NCBI GenBank assembly: GCA_022496205.1
Contig: WTXD01000001.1
Location: 1,240,001-1,304,000, forward strand
Length of the DNA stretch: 64,000 nucleotides
Source of the DNA: Gloeopeniophorella convolvens
Lineage: Eukaryota; Basidiomycota; Agaricomycetes; Russulales
Direction of reading: 5' to 3'
Shown here: positions 52,301-63,330 of the stretch, piece after piece
Position numbering within the stretch: position 1 is the first letter of the stretch
Layout of the letters: each line of letters starts with the position of its first letter
The notes under the pieces: model-generated
Database searches by the model: none
What the model saw: only the letters and a program-made list of their open reading frames with translations
Told to the model about the DNA's origin: nothing
Program-made: the position numbers and the translations under genes

Positions 52301-54607
52301 CCTGGCTTCCTTCTGCGGGATGGAGCCCTTCACACCATTGAAGAACTCTATGAGTAGACGCTTTTCCGTAATCTTGAAGATGACAGCATGAGTCACCATG
52401 CCGATCTCTGCATCCTCGAGACGTGAGATGATGGGCAGCTCAGATTCGACGAGGGTCTTCTTGGCTGTCAGAGCCACCCTCTTCCGCGTGGGGTCAACAG
52501 TGAGAATCTGATGGTTGACTAGGTGATCCGCCGAGTGTAAGGAGTTTGGTATCCACTCACCCTGCACTTGATATTCGACCCCTCCTTGAACCTCTTCTGT
52601 GGGTGTCTCAACGTTATGTCGGCATAGTGATTCGGGAATACGACGCCGTCAACGCTGCCGGATATGGACACGAACAGTGCGTTGGCCGTGAGCTTTTTGA
52701 CGGTACCTTTGATCAGCTCGCCGACTTGGACATCGGAGACGCGGAGGAATTTCTGCTCCAGGACCGATGCACGCATCGACAGTTGGAGAATGCCGTCAAA
52801 TGGATGGTACCCCGTTACGCGAGCACGGTGCGAGCTCCGACTTTCCATGCGCCTGAAGAAGCAGATAGGGAAGGGACGAAATCGTCGGAGGTGTGAGATA
52901 TCTGCAAGGGTCAGATAACGCGCGGTGTAATCGTGTGGAGATACACCTACATGGACGAAACCCTGAACACCCTCCTGCACGTCAACTAGGACGCCGCGCT
53001 CAGGTTCAACCTTGACGATCCTGACAGCCTCCAGGGCGGTTCCGATCGGATAGGCTTCTTCTACGCTCGCAGCAACCTCCTCGTCGTCTGACCGAATGGA
53101 TCTATGCTCCAGGGAGATGATGTGTTTGGCAAGTGACAAGGCAAATCGAGGTGGTGACGTCCCTGGAACATCGTACAGCACTCTGGCCTTGACTTTCTTT
53201 CCAGCTTTGAAATTGTCGGACGGGTCACCCGGCGGCAGGTGATACTCGTCAATGGTGCCTTCAAAGTACCCCAATACTTGGACATTCAGTCCAGGTGAGG
53301 AGACCGCGGTGATCAAGCATTGGACAAGCTCTCCCGGAAGAAGTGACGTCACGTTGGTGACTTCAGTGAGCTGAAAGTCGGGATCAGACGGTACGGAGGG
53401 GTGAGTCCGTATTATGCACATACGTGTGATGATTTCAGACTTGCAGGGGAAATTGTCACATTGCATGTACGCCCATTGCTCGATAACTTCGACACGGAGA
53501 CATCAACAATGCTTCCGACATCAAGCTTCGACGACCTCTCAAGAACTTTCTTAGCATCCTTGAAGGATAAGAAGCCTGAGATATCCGAGATCCCTAGATT
53601 AAGGATGTATCCGTGGTCCTCGACGCTCCTGACTGAGGCCGACATAGTCTGTGTTTGGTTGAGTGGGAGTAACGTGGGAGGCAACCGCGACCACTCACAA
53701 AGCCAGGCTTCAAGTCAGCCTTCACCACCCCCTGGTTGACTTGCTCAGGGATGAGGCTAAGCTCGACCCTCCGGCTGACCTTTTCGACCTCGTCCCTCCC
53801 TCGTCCTGACCCAGACATGTTATTTGTCGTACCAGCAGCATGCGCAGCAACGACAACACAACGAAGGTACTGCCCAGGCCGGAATAGTTCGAGGAGGTCG
53901 GGCACGCGAGATCGTTTCAGGCTCCCTTCGTCGTCCTCCTCCTCGTCCTCAGAAGGTTGTTCATCGTCCATGTCCGTAGCCTCCAACGTCGCAGTAAACT
54001 CAGAAGATATTTGCGTGATTGGAACGTGGCCATATAGTTGATTGGGCAGGGAAACAATTAGAGCTAGCGGCTCGACAGAGACAACCTGCGCAAGGATCTT
54101 CATCCCTTGGACAACGCGCTGCGGGGAGCATGGTTTGCACAGGCGTTTCAAAACATGTTGTACGACGCGCACCTTGTAGTTCAAGTGCTCTATCCGTACA
54201 GCGTTAGACTTTTTGTTGCCCCCGTCTGAAGCCTTGCCTTTCCCTTTAGTATCAGACTTCCGACGCTGCTTTTTCGTCTTCTGCGCGTTCTCCTGTATGG
54301 ATGAATGAGATAGATAGGGCAGTACATATTCTCATTTCATGCGCACCTTGAACAGCTCCTCATCTGCCTCCTTGGTAGCCTCCGCGCGAATAGTCTTCAC
54401 CTCCTGCGGCGTATAAGACGTTCCGCCTCCGCGGGGAAAATCAACCTCCTCCGGCGCGATATTCGAGGTGTGCTGCAGCGGCCTGTCGGCCTTCAGCTTT
54501 TCCGTTTTCCCCTTCTTCTGTTTCTTGTCCGTCTCGCCCTCCGCTACCTTGGCCTTCTTCGCCTTGGGAGAGGCGGCATCTTCCAACTGCCGCTTTTTTG
54601 GAGACAT
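49389..54607 (-). CDS. RRP5: rRNA biogenesis protein Rrp5
   Basis: This long minus-strand gene encodes roughly 1,450-1,500 residues. The N-terminus MSPKKRQLEDAASPKAKKAKV is basic and nucleolar-like, followed by PEEVDFPRGGGTSYTPQEVK, a conserved Rrp5 opening. Many S1 RNA-binding repeats follow (such as EDHGYILNLGISDISGFLSFKDAKKVL, DYGLFIEINGTKISGLCHKSEV, PEHGLFVTLGRNIDARVQIKELFDE), then an acidic linker with EESGS/DSDDD runs. The end has HAT/TPR-like repeats ([40 protein letters not shown]) and RSFFKKWLALEKRIGDE. Rrp5 is needed for early cleavages that release both 18S and 5.8S rRNA precursors in the nucleolus. Introns are scattered through the gene. No frame error was required. Confidence 0.92.
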
Positions 54608-55440
54608 ACTGCATAGGGTGACGGTAAGATGCACTGAGACAGCTGAACAGCCTCGCTTACACTGTGAGCTCTCCCAGAGAGTGAGATGGTTGGTGTGCAG
54701 GCTCGAAGCCGTGAGCGCGAACGAACGCTTTCCGCCGGCGCGCGTCGAAAATTCAGAGATCGGGGAAACGGATCTCGCACATGAGATCGTTCGTGATTAT
54801 CTAAGCACATTTTCTCATTCGGCGCTAATAGATTTCCGTAATCCGTGGCTCAGAAAACCGTTCGCTCTCAAAGGGTAAGTTTGCGTCTTTGGTGTCCTCG
54901 GTTGTGTAAAGCGCACTAATCCAGGGCCGGTGGTTCTTTAGACCCAACGCACAATGTGGGAGGGTAATAAGCGACTCTTAAGTTTAAATACTCTTTGATC
55001 TCATTCGCAGTGAAACACGCGATCCCAGCTGGGGGCCGACAAGCTCTCTCGGGACTTACTACCATTCCGTTCATAGGTCGATCGCACCAGACAGTATGAG
55101 GCCCGATGATCGGCTTGTGGCAAAGTCAGTACTGTACGTGGCAGACGTAGAAGTAGCCGGCCGAGGTTGTGGCAATTCGAACACAGATATGACCAGTCAA
55201 AACAGTCTGTGTCACTGAGCGGGGACTCGGGGAATTCTGACATGTAACGACTGTCTTCACTTAGCTTCACTTGGCCAGTCTGTTACGGAGACTACTGTGA
55301 CATAGTGTCGGTAACAACTTGCCACCCCGCTAACCGATGCGACGCCGCCACCAATGGAATAAATATCAATGCTGCACACCCGCAATACGATCCAGAACTA
55401 CATACCCTCTACACCCCCCCCCCCCCCCAAAGTCAACGTG
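54608..55440. other. Divergent intergenic region with poly-C tract
   Basis: This 833-bp spacer holds the RRP5 promoter on the left. A 15-C run lies at 55424-55438, directly before the ATG at 55441. ATAAATATCAAT near 55361 could be a TATA region for the right-hand gene. No ORF is supported. Confidence 0.5.
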
Positions 55441-56176
55441 ATGTCCACCACGCTTCGGGCTCTGCCTGCTGGCTGTTATGGAGTCGCATACGATGAAACT
55501 GGATGGCCACTCCCGGGGGATGCGGACTCAGAGTACAAACGCTCTGAGAGCGCGCAGGCCGCTTTTGAAGAGGTCTGTCTAGTCTTTCCAGCCGGTCGTC
55601 ATGGTCAGGTTACTGCTACGTGCTTCGTACTGATGCGATGTCTTTCAGTGGCTGCGCAAATGTATTGCTTGGAAGCCACCTATGGATCAGCTCAACCCCA
55701 AGCACGAGGGTAACCGCCGCGACAAGGATTGCAGGTTGCCGACACTTTATTTCGGTTTCGTTGCCTCAGTCGACGAAATCATCGACTGTGCCAAAGCGAA
55801 TGGCCTCCTTCCAGACGACGTTCCCGAGAAATGGGCGTTATCCTGGTCACTCATCGAGCTCTCAAGACACCTCGAGTATATCTGTGGCACCTGTGTCCAG
55901 ATCCATTATACGGATGCGTTGACTGAGAGTTATAAGTATGTCATCGCAATGTACACGAATTACACCGTAGGAAGTCAGAAGCTGGTGGAGGAGGACGAGA
56001 GGGAAGTATTGGATATCATCCGAGACACCTTGAAACTTGGCTCACAGCTACCGAAGTGGTGGTGGAACAGGGAAGAAGGGCTCAAGTAAGTAATGGTTCT
56101 ACTGTCGTTCCCCTGCATTGATTAACTGATCACCGCGTTGAAATCTAGTCAGTACGTTCCGCCATTAGAACTGTGA
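55441..56176 (+). CDS. Uncharacterised 198-residue protein
   Basis: Three exons (55441-55572, 55649-56085, 56149-56176) join in frame. The product starts MSTTLRALPAGCYGVAYDETGWPL and has no signal peptide, membrane segment or known motif. The middle contains acidic and aromatic stretches (VASVDEIIDCAKANGLLPDDVPEKWALSW, EEDEREVLDIIRDTLKLG) suggesting a compact helical fold. Exon phases and codon-like composition argue it is real. It could be a lineage-specific basidiomycete protein. A frame extension upstream to 55369 exists, but it would translate through the poly-C tract. Confidence 0.65.
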
Positions 56177-56728
56177 TTTCCACTCCTCTGTTGTATCCTC
56201 GTCTGCCTGCCGTCCATTCGTACCACCTAGTCATTCACGAGCTATCGCTATCATTGAATTCATGCATTCTTCCTCTCTTTGACCACGATCTTATGTTTTA
56301 TTGCACCAGCTTGTCCGCTGCAATTTGTCGTTTCGCACGGATACTACTATCCTAGCCACGAGAGGTAGCAATGACCGGCGGCTACGGTTCAGTTGAGACC
56401 GATCTAGCCTTGCTACGCCTGCCTGTGGGGCTTCTGCGGGCCTCCGGTACTGTCCGATGTGCTGTTTATCACGATGATGAAGGAGCAAACGAGATACATC
56501 TTGACGCAACTACTGCTCGATTGAAGTTACAGCTGCCAGTGAGACCTCCGATGGATCCGGAGTGCCGCGCGCCAACCAGCCCGGGACACGATCGGTCCGC
56601 GATCCGGTCCGGGAAACGCCGTCCTATACTGACACTTTGAGTCGACCTTGCCTCTCTGGCGACACACTCACCACCGCATCCTAATCCACCCCTACTTTGT
56701 CGCTCCTTACCAGTCACAAGTTCTCAAA
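56177..56728 (+). other. Intergenic region before SF3A2
   Basis: A 552-bp spacer between two plus-strand genes. Pyrimidine-rich DNA (about 56655-56715) precedes the start codon at 56729. The short ORF at 56371-56640 has no recognisable motif and is not supported. Confidence 0.45.
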
Positions 56729-57637
56729 ATGGGTGAGCGACAATCCGTTATCCCCGGAGCCCATGATTTCTGACCATTCTCTTAGATTTCCAGGTCCGTT
56801 GGCTCCTTCGAGTTTCAGTGTCGAGCATTGCGTGACGCTCTCTCTTTCTCTCTCTTAGAATCGTGTCGGTTCCAAGTTCGGTGGTGGTGGCCTTGCAGGG
56901 GCGTCGGAGACGAACATCGACAGGCGCGAGCGCCTGCGCAAAATAGCCATGGGCGTCGTGGACCTGAATAAGGTACGCAGCCCCGCCCCCGTCCCCACTC
57001 ACATTAACCAACGCTCGCCCGCCCGCGTCCACAGGACCCCTACATCCTGCGCAACCATCTCGGCTCGCTCGAGTGCCGTCTCTGCCTGACGCTGCACACG
57101 AACGAGGGCTCGTACCTCGCGCACACGCAGGGCAAGAAGCACCAGACGAACCTCGCGCGGCGCGCGGCGCGCGACATGAAGGAGGACCAGCTGCAGGTCG
57201 CGCCGAAGCAGTCCGCGGTGCAGCGCAAGGTGTTCCTCAAGATCGGGCGCCCCGGGTACCGCGTGACCAAGGTGCGCGACCGCGACACGGGCAAGGAGGG
57301 CATGATGGTGCAGATCCACCTGCCGCAGATCAAGGCGGACGTCGTCCCGCGCCGCCGGTTCATGAGCGCGTGGGAGCAGAAGAGGGAGCCGCCGAACAAG
57401 GCGTACCAGTACCTCATCGTGCGTGTTTGCCGTGCTGCTGCGCCGTGCGCGGACGGGTGGCTTACTTTTGTATTGGTTGGCTAGGTCGCCGCGGAGCCCT
57501 ACGAGACGATTGCGTTCCGCATCCCGGCGCGCGAGATTGAGGACGAGCTTGATGACGGAGGCTACTGGAACTGGTCTCACTGGGACCCAGACACCAAGCA
57601 GTACAGCTTCCAATTCATGTTCCGCCCCGCCTTCTAG
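56729..57637 (+). CDS. PRP11: Splicing factor SF3a subunit 2 (Prp11/SF3A2)
   Basis: Five exons (56729-56732, 56786-56793, 56859-56972, 57035-57418, 57485-57637) join in frame to 220 residues. The start MDFQNRVGSKFGGGGLAG matches the family's conserved MDFQ opening only if the 8-nt exon 2 is used. A matrin/U1-type zinc finger lies at C56-x2-C59..H72-x5-H78 (CRLCLTLHTNEGSYLAHTQGKKH), followed by QTNLARRAAR, KIGRPGYRVTKVRD and PYETIAFRIPAREIE. The protein is part of the U2 snRNP SF3a complex that helps recognise the branch site. It ends after FQFMFRPAF and lacks the proline-rich tail of the human protein, as yeast Prp11 does. Confidence 0.93.
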
Positions 57638-57923
57638 TTGCCTCCCCTGTATTATACGTGCTTTCTGTCTGTCCTCCGTCATCCAATCGCCCGTGATGTA
57701 AAATTGTGTGCAGCGTGCGTGTGGTGGCAGAGAATACATACGACAGCATTAGAGATAAGGACAGAATGTTTCAAGATATGGATCAGTGCAGTTAACAAAC
57801 GACATTGGTGGGTGCGGTCAGTCTATCAGACGTACTCGATAAAATACAACAGTTCAATGCAAAGTGGTGGAGAGCAATAACCCAATCAAACAATCACATA
57901 CGACGACAGAGGCGAGCGATCGT

Positions 57924-60517
57924 TCATTTGCGCTTGCTGAGCTTGCGGACCTCGGCCGGCGCGCGCACCCGCTGCTGCTGCTGTTGTTGTTGCTGCTGCT
58001 GCCGCTCACGCATCTCCCGCCTCGGCGGCGCTGGCGGCTCCGCCACGCGCACCTGTCGTACCACCGGTGCTTTCGAGCTCTTCCCAAACCCAAAGAACGC
58101 GAGAACGCCCCGTGTCTCGGTCCGCGGCGGCTCGGGGATGCGTCGGGGCGCCTGCATGCCCCCGGGTGCGCTGCGCTTGCGCAGCAGGTGGCCAGGCCTG
58201 CGTGGATCGCCGGCGTTCGCACGTGCCGGCGCCGGAGCCGGAGGAGGGACCGGGCTTGGGCCCGCGCGGCGCGTGGGTGGCGGTGAGGGTACATGTGGGG
58301 GCGTGTTCTCCGCAGTCGCTGCCAGCGGCGTGGGCATCACGAGGCGCTTGGGGATGTGCCGAGGTGCGAGGCTAGATGTCGTGAGGGTGCTGGATGGCGC
58401 GGACATCACGGACGGTGGGCCCGCAGAGCGCTGCCCGTTTATGGTAGCCAAAGTCTGCGACGGTGGCTCGTAGCGGCGAGGCGAGCCTTGGCGTGGAGGA
58501 GTAGAGGCTGCCGGGGGAGAAGCACGTGGCGGACTGTGGCGTCTTCCTTCCTGCGCCGCCGGCGGTGCAGACAGAGGTTGAGGCTGCGGCTGGACACCGT
58601 AGAAGCTGTCTACCTGGGTCTGCGGTGGGTGGCGCTGGTCGCGCGACGCACGCATTCGTCCCGAAGTGGGTATTACCGGAGGAACGTGTGAGAAGTATTC
58701 GGGCGTGTCGGGACGAGGTACGTCAGGGTTCGTGAGATACAGTGTCCGTGAGAGACGCTGATCGATGTCTGGGGTGGGAGGCGGTTCCAGAGGAGCAGGC
58801 GGCGCGACAATCACGGGTTGCGAGGAGACCCCAGTGTCGTAAAACGTGTCCACACGAGGTGAGTGGCGAGTGGGCATACGAGAAGGTTCAGAAGGTTGTG
58901 CAGGAGCTGAATTTACTGATACAGAGTGAGATGGGGCCTCCTGGGGGTATCGGGACATCTGTGACATTCGGCGCTGATCCGGTCGAGGTGGTGCGATGTT
59001 GTGTTGACTGTCAGTGGAAGGGCGCAAAGGCGGCTGAGGCTGGTATATATCTGAACCTGCCGGGTGGGAACGGTGTTGGTAGGCGTGTGCTTCGGGTCTT
59101 GCAGGGGGCGGTGCATGATAAGATTGCTCAGGAGGTTCCCGAGCCGGATTCAAGGCGGAAAGGGTCTGATTGCGACGCGGTGGAGATCCACTATCTGTCG
59201 GGTCGTAATCCGCAGTTGGACGGGAGGGCGGCATCCTCGTCGAGCGAGTGTAACGATCTGGAGGGTATGTAGCAGGCGCACGTTCAAGAGGAAATGGTGG
59301 CGCGCGAATTGGCTGGTAAATGGAGCTCTGGAGAATCTGTCCTGGCTGTAGGTTCAAGGACATGGGATTCGCGGTTGGGACACTCTAACGAGACATGAGA
59401 CTCGCAAATCGAGAGAGGCTAGGTTACGAACCTGCATGCGTCGAGAAGGTCGATGGGAAGCAGCTGCAGAAACCTGCTGCTGTATGCCCCTTACCCGTAG
59501 TAAAGGTGAATCGACCAGATTGTTTTCGTTGAGAATGGCGGAGACCGCTTCGTAAGGGCCCTTGTGGTGAAGGTTGATACCGTATGGGTTGGACTCGTCG
59601 AGTTCGTCTATCGAGTCCAAGTCGGGGGGAGTGGGGCGACTGGAAGACCTCCGACGGCTCTCTTTTGGACGTTCCGAGGTGACAGACGGAGGTATAGATG
59701 ACGTCACGGCATGGGGAACCTCTTCCGCGTGCTCAGCAGGGTGTTCAGCTGGAGGAATGACCGCATTCAAGACATCACCATGCCCGTCCACGGGTGTAGC
59801 ATGTGCTGAGTGGTGCCTACGTCGAAGTTTAGCGTGACGGGGAGGTGGCTGTCTGTCTTCAAAGGTAGCACTTGCTGCCTCCATATCTGGGACGTAGTAG
59901 AGAGAAGGATCAGAGTGTTCGTAAATGTTGTCAGAATCACGGGCCGAGTTCCGTAGGATGGAACTCCGAGCACTTGAGGGATGAGACGATGAGTCCGATG
60001 CAGAAGATGACGATGCAACTGAAGGAGGTACAAAGTAGATGCCTTGGGGTGCAGATGGCGGCTCCGTGACATCCTCGCGATAAGAGGGCACGCGGCTTGA
60101 TGTATTGGAGGGCGGGCTGGACCGAGGCGCCAACGCCCGTGGAGCATCCAAGGATGGATTTGAGCGGGCCGGAAAAGGTGTCGATGCCAGCGCATCCGAG
60201 CGATACCAGTGCTCGGGATTGAAATTGGGATCAACAGCAAAGGCGGGATCGTCCCCCAGCGATGGTCTCAGTGGCGGAGGGGAACCAGCGATTGTTGAGA
60301 GGTGAGACGGGCGCAAGTATGGAGTACCCTGGTATGAGCCAAATGACGGGCGAGCAGAAGCCTCCCAGGTCTGATAAGGTTGTTCATGCTGCGGATATTG
60401 GGGGAGCGGTCGTGAAGATGGATGAGGGGTGTAGTCGGGGCGGCGGTCGACGCGGGCGTAAGAGGGAGAGTCGTCCCAGGTGGGGTAAGTTGGGGGGTAG
60501 ATGGCGCCAGAAGACAT
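57924..60517 (-). CDS. Proline/serine-rich protein with NPYG..HHKGPYEA motif
   Basis: Two large exons joined by one intron (about 59384-59432, phase 0) give roughly 815 residues starting MSSGAIYPPTYPTWDD. Most of the chain is predicted to be disordered: repeated PPxxP, SP/TP sites, and a Q10 tract near the C-terminus coded by CAG/CAA triplets (57972-58004 on the plus strand). One compact, conserved-looking segment, DELDESNPYGINLHHKGPYEAVSAIL, lies about 320 residues in and resembles short motifs in fungal polarity or endocytosis adaptor proteins. I do not know its function. The end is GVLAFFGFGKSSK followed by a basic tail. Divergent from SLD2. Confidence 0.7.
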
Positions 60518-60928
60518 TGGAGGGGGTGGAGAGAAAAGACGGGGGAGCAAGAGTGAAGACGAGTATGGTGGAGGCTTTAGAGATGGGATTTAGCCAAGAC
60601 GTAAGCCAGAATAAGACAAGGCTGTGACGACCGGATGGGTTGAGTCTGGGAGAAAGATGGACAAAAATGGAGTGAGAAGGGCGCGATATCAAGGCAGGGC
60701 CATGGTGGGATGGAAGGGGGAAGAGCTCAGCTAGCCGCATGCGTCCACGTCCTCGTCCCTCGACTCGCTCTGTCCACACGCTCATCATCCTGCTTCCAGC
60801 TGGCTTCCCTCTCTCCAAATTCGGCTTCTAGTCAATGTGACTACCGTCACGTGGCTTCCCACGCGCCCTCCTTCGCTCCCTCGTCGCGTACGCGTTCGAG
60901 ACGCGTCTCCCTCACTTCCTCCTCTCCA
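60518..60928. promoter_or_regulatory. Divergent promoter with two ACGCGT (MCB) boxes before SLD2
   Basis: ACGCGT occurs at 60890-60895 and 60901-60906, 23-39 bp before the SLD2 ATG. This hexamer is the MluI cell-cycle box bound by MBF-type factors in fungi and drives G1/S genes. The boxes lie close to the start codon, so they may sit in the leader. CT-rich DNA surrounds them. Confidence 0.5.
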
Positions 60929-62678
60929 ATGGCCACCGACATCGTCGCCCTACGCGCAGAACTCAAGTCTTTCGAGCGAGACTTCAAGGCGCAGCACGGT
61001 CATGCTCCGTCCGTCGATGACATAAAGAAAGCCGGGTTCGGTGCGCCTCCGATGATATTCATCTCAGAGACGTATCTATGGCTCATCACTGCCTCGTCAA
61101 ATAGCGGATAGATACAAACTCTACAAGAAACTTTCCAAGCCCGGAAATGCTGCTCCGTCGCTCCACGCCAACTCTATTGGCCCTCCCTCCACTCCACCAC
61201 GCTCTGTCCCTCGCAAGTCAGAGGCTCCCTCATCTATCGTCCCCAAGTCACGCGCTGTCAAGACCGAAACTGCTTCCGTCTCCAACCCCTTCTCTCCGCT
61301 TAAGAAAAAGCAGGCTGCGCAGACTTCGCCATCAGGTCCCGATGCCTTTCCTAACCCCTTTACGACGCCGCGCAAAGCGAAGCCCGCGCTCTTTTCCTCG
61401 CCCAAAACCCTATCTCCCGATCCATTTCCCCTCATCCAGCCTCTCGCTGATGCTGCGCGTCCACCACGGGAACCAGTGCCGAATAATACAGTCACCAGAG
61501 CTCGCAAGCGGCTACGTGGGGAGCCTGTGTCCCCGTCACCTGTGAAAGAGAAGCGGCAGCGCATAATCCAGGACGCCCTTCCTTTTCCCAAGCTCGGCGC
61601 GTTCACCGCGGAGGACAGTGACGAAGATGATCAAGAAACAGCTGAGCAAGTGGACTCGTTCGTCGCAGACTCCCCACTGAAGGCCCGTCCGAAGGGCGGC
61701 GCCTTCAAGCTCCTATTCGACGAAGGAGCTAGCGATGTCATAGCGCTAGATGGTCGGGCTCGATCAAAGAAACCCAAGACTTCAGTCAATAACGGCCTCT
61801 TTAAGACGAAATCACAACGTGCAAGGAGCATGTCAAGGTCTTCGGGCTCTGAGGCGCCCCCAGATAATCATCGGAAGCCCGAAATGAAGCCCGTACAAGG
61901 CAGTTCCGTCAAGGATAGCACAAAGGCTCGGACATCGAAGCGTCGGTACATCGGTGGCCAGTTGTTCGGCAAGAATGATCTATTTGACTCCGCGGACCCA
62001 ACGGAACCGCCACCCTCTGGATCTAAGCAGGCTATACGACCTGGCCATACGGGGAACGCACAGAGCGGCGCGGGTGCGAAACGTTCCTTAGCTGACACAG
62101 AATCCGATGTCCCCGAGACCCTCCACCCTGATCACGGGCCCGTCCTTCTCCCGCCCTCTCCGCCTCCTGCAGGTTCTACTTCGACATATACGGGCAAAGG
62201 CAAGGGGAAAGCGACGGCATCTAGTCGCAAAAGGCCAAAGGTATCGGAGGACCGGAGTGATGAAGACGAGGAGGAAGGCGCAGACGCTCGCGTAAAGATT
62301 CGTGAGTGGAGTTGGCAGCGACGTGAAATAGGACGCGCCACGGACACGTTGGAAGAGGATTTCGATCCCGTTCTAGGCCTAGGCGCGCACGACCGGCAGT
62401 CGAGTCCGGGTCCCACGAGCGATGGTGCACCCGGCGAGTTCGAGGTCAGCCTTCCGGACGATCTCCGACGTATGCTGGCAATTTCTCCGTCGAAGGCACA
62501 TACTGCGCACGACGCAAATGTGGTGCGCGGTGTGCTGTACGGTGAGCGGACGGCCAACTATGACGGACGGAAGGGTGGAGACATCTGGGACGTCGGTGAG
62601 ATTGGGGAGGAAAGTGACTCCCATGCCGAGGACGACTGGGAGGGCGAGCCTGTACCATGGGAGACGGGGGAGCTATAA
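60929..62678 (+). CDS. SLD2: DNA replication regulator Sld2
   Basis: Two exons (60929-61040, 61105-62678) join to 561 residues. The N-terminus MATDIVALRAELKSFERDF..HGHAPSVDDIKKAG, continuing ADRYKLYKKLSK after the intron, is the conserved Sld2/Drc1 start, homologous to the N-terminus of RecQL4. The rest is disordered and rich in SP/TP sites (for example PVSPSPVKEKRQR, SSPKTLSPDPF), as expected for a CDK target. The family's RRKRxRGEPVSPSP-like block is present at about residue 180. Phosphorylated Sld2 binds Dpb11 and helps load the replicative helicase at origins. Two ACGCGT boxes lie just upstream. Confidence 0.88.
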
Positions 62679-62702
62679 CGTCAACTTCACGCGCCGTGTA
62701 TG

Positions 62703-62984
62703 TCACTTGTTCATCTGCATGACTTTGCTACGTTCATCTCCTCTCGCGCGTGTGCGGAATCGCAGGTTGGGGGGCGCCAGCGCGCGCGGTTCCGGCATGT
62801 ACGCGACCACGTGAGACACGTGCAACGAGCGCGGTTCGCACGCGTCCGCGCCCCTTTGCACTTTCACCTCGACAGCGGGCTGTGTGCCGTAGCGTTTGAA
62901 ACCCTCGACCCGCCTCGTGCCTGGCGCGATGGCAGTGTATGCCCTGTGTCCGAGCGCATCAGGCGCGCTCGATTTTGTCGACAT
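62703..62984 (-). CDS. Possible small protein, 93 residues
   Basis: An intact minus-strand frame begins with ATG at 62984 (MSTKSSAPDALGHRAYTAIAPG) and ends 24 bp from the SLD2 stop. It has a fairly even amino-acid mix (VEVKVQRGADACEPR, LHVSHVVAYMPEPR) rather than the Arg/Ala bias of shadow frames here. It has no intron, signal or known domain. It may be a real small gene or a chance ORF. Confidence 0.3.
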   Translation of the reverse strand: MSTKSSAPDALGHRAYTAIAPGTRRVEGFKRYGTQPAVEVKVQRGADACEPRSLHVSHVVAYMPEPRALAPPNLRFRTRARGDERSKVMQMNK

Positions 62985-63330
62985 CTTGCTTGGCTTGCGA
63001 TGGAGCGCTCGCTAATGGCGCACTCGCGCCCTGCACGTTGTGCTTCCTGTGATCGCGCAGCGGGGTGTTCTAACTTGGCCTTCCGCCCCGCAAACGTCGC
63101 ATACCGTGCGCTTTCATGACCTATGCGTGGACATCACAACGCTGCACCCCGGCACGTCCGCATGCCCTGCGTTGCGTACCCCAGCCCTTCTCAACGTGCC
63201 CTTCCGTACGCCCGTTATTACCTCCCACCCGCAGCCCCGCCAACCCCACAGCGCATCTGCTTCTCTCCTCCCCACATCTCACGAACGCTAACGAACAGCC
63301 GTAAACCACTTTTCAAGACCATTCGATATA
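62985..63330 (+). other. Promoter region of the F-box-like gene
   Basis: This 346-bp stretch is C-rich on the plus strand, with CCCTCC/CCACC blocks near 63180-63280 and AACGAACAGCC shortly before the ATG. No gene was recognised on the plus strand. Confidence 0.4.
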
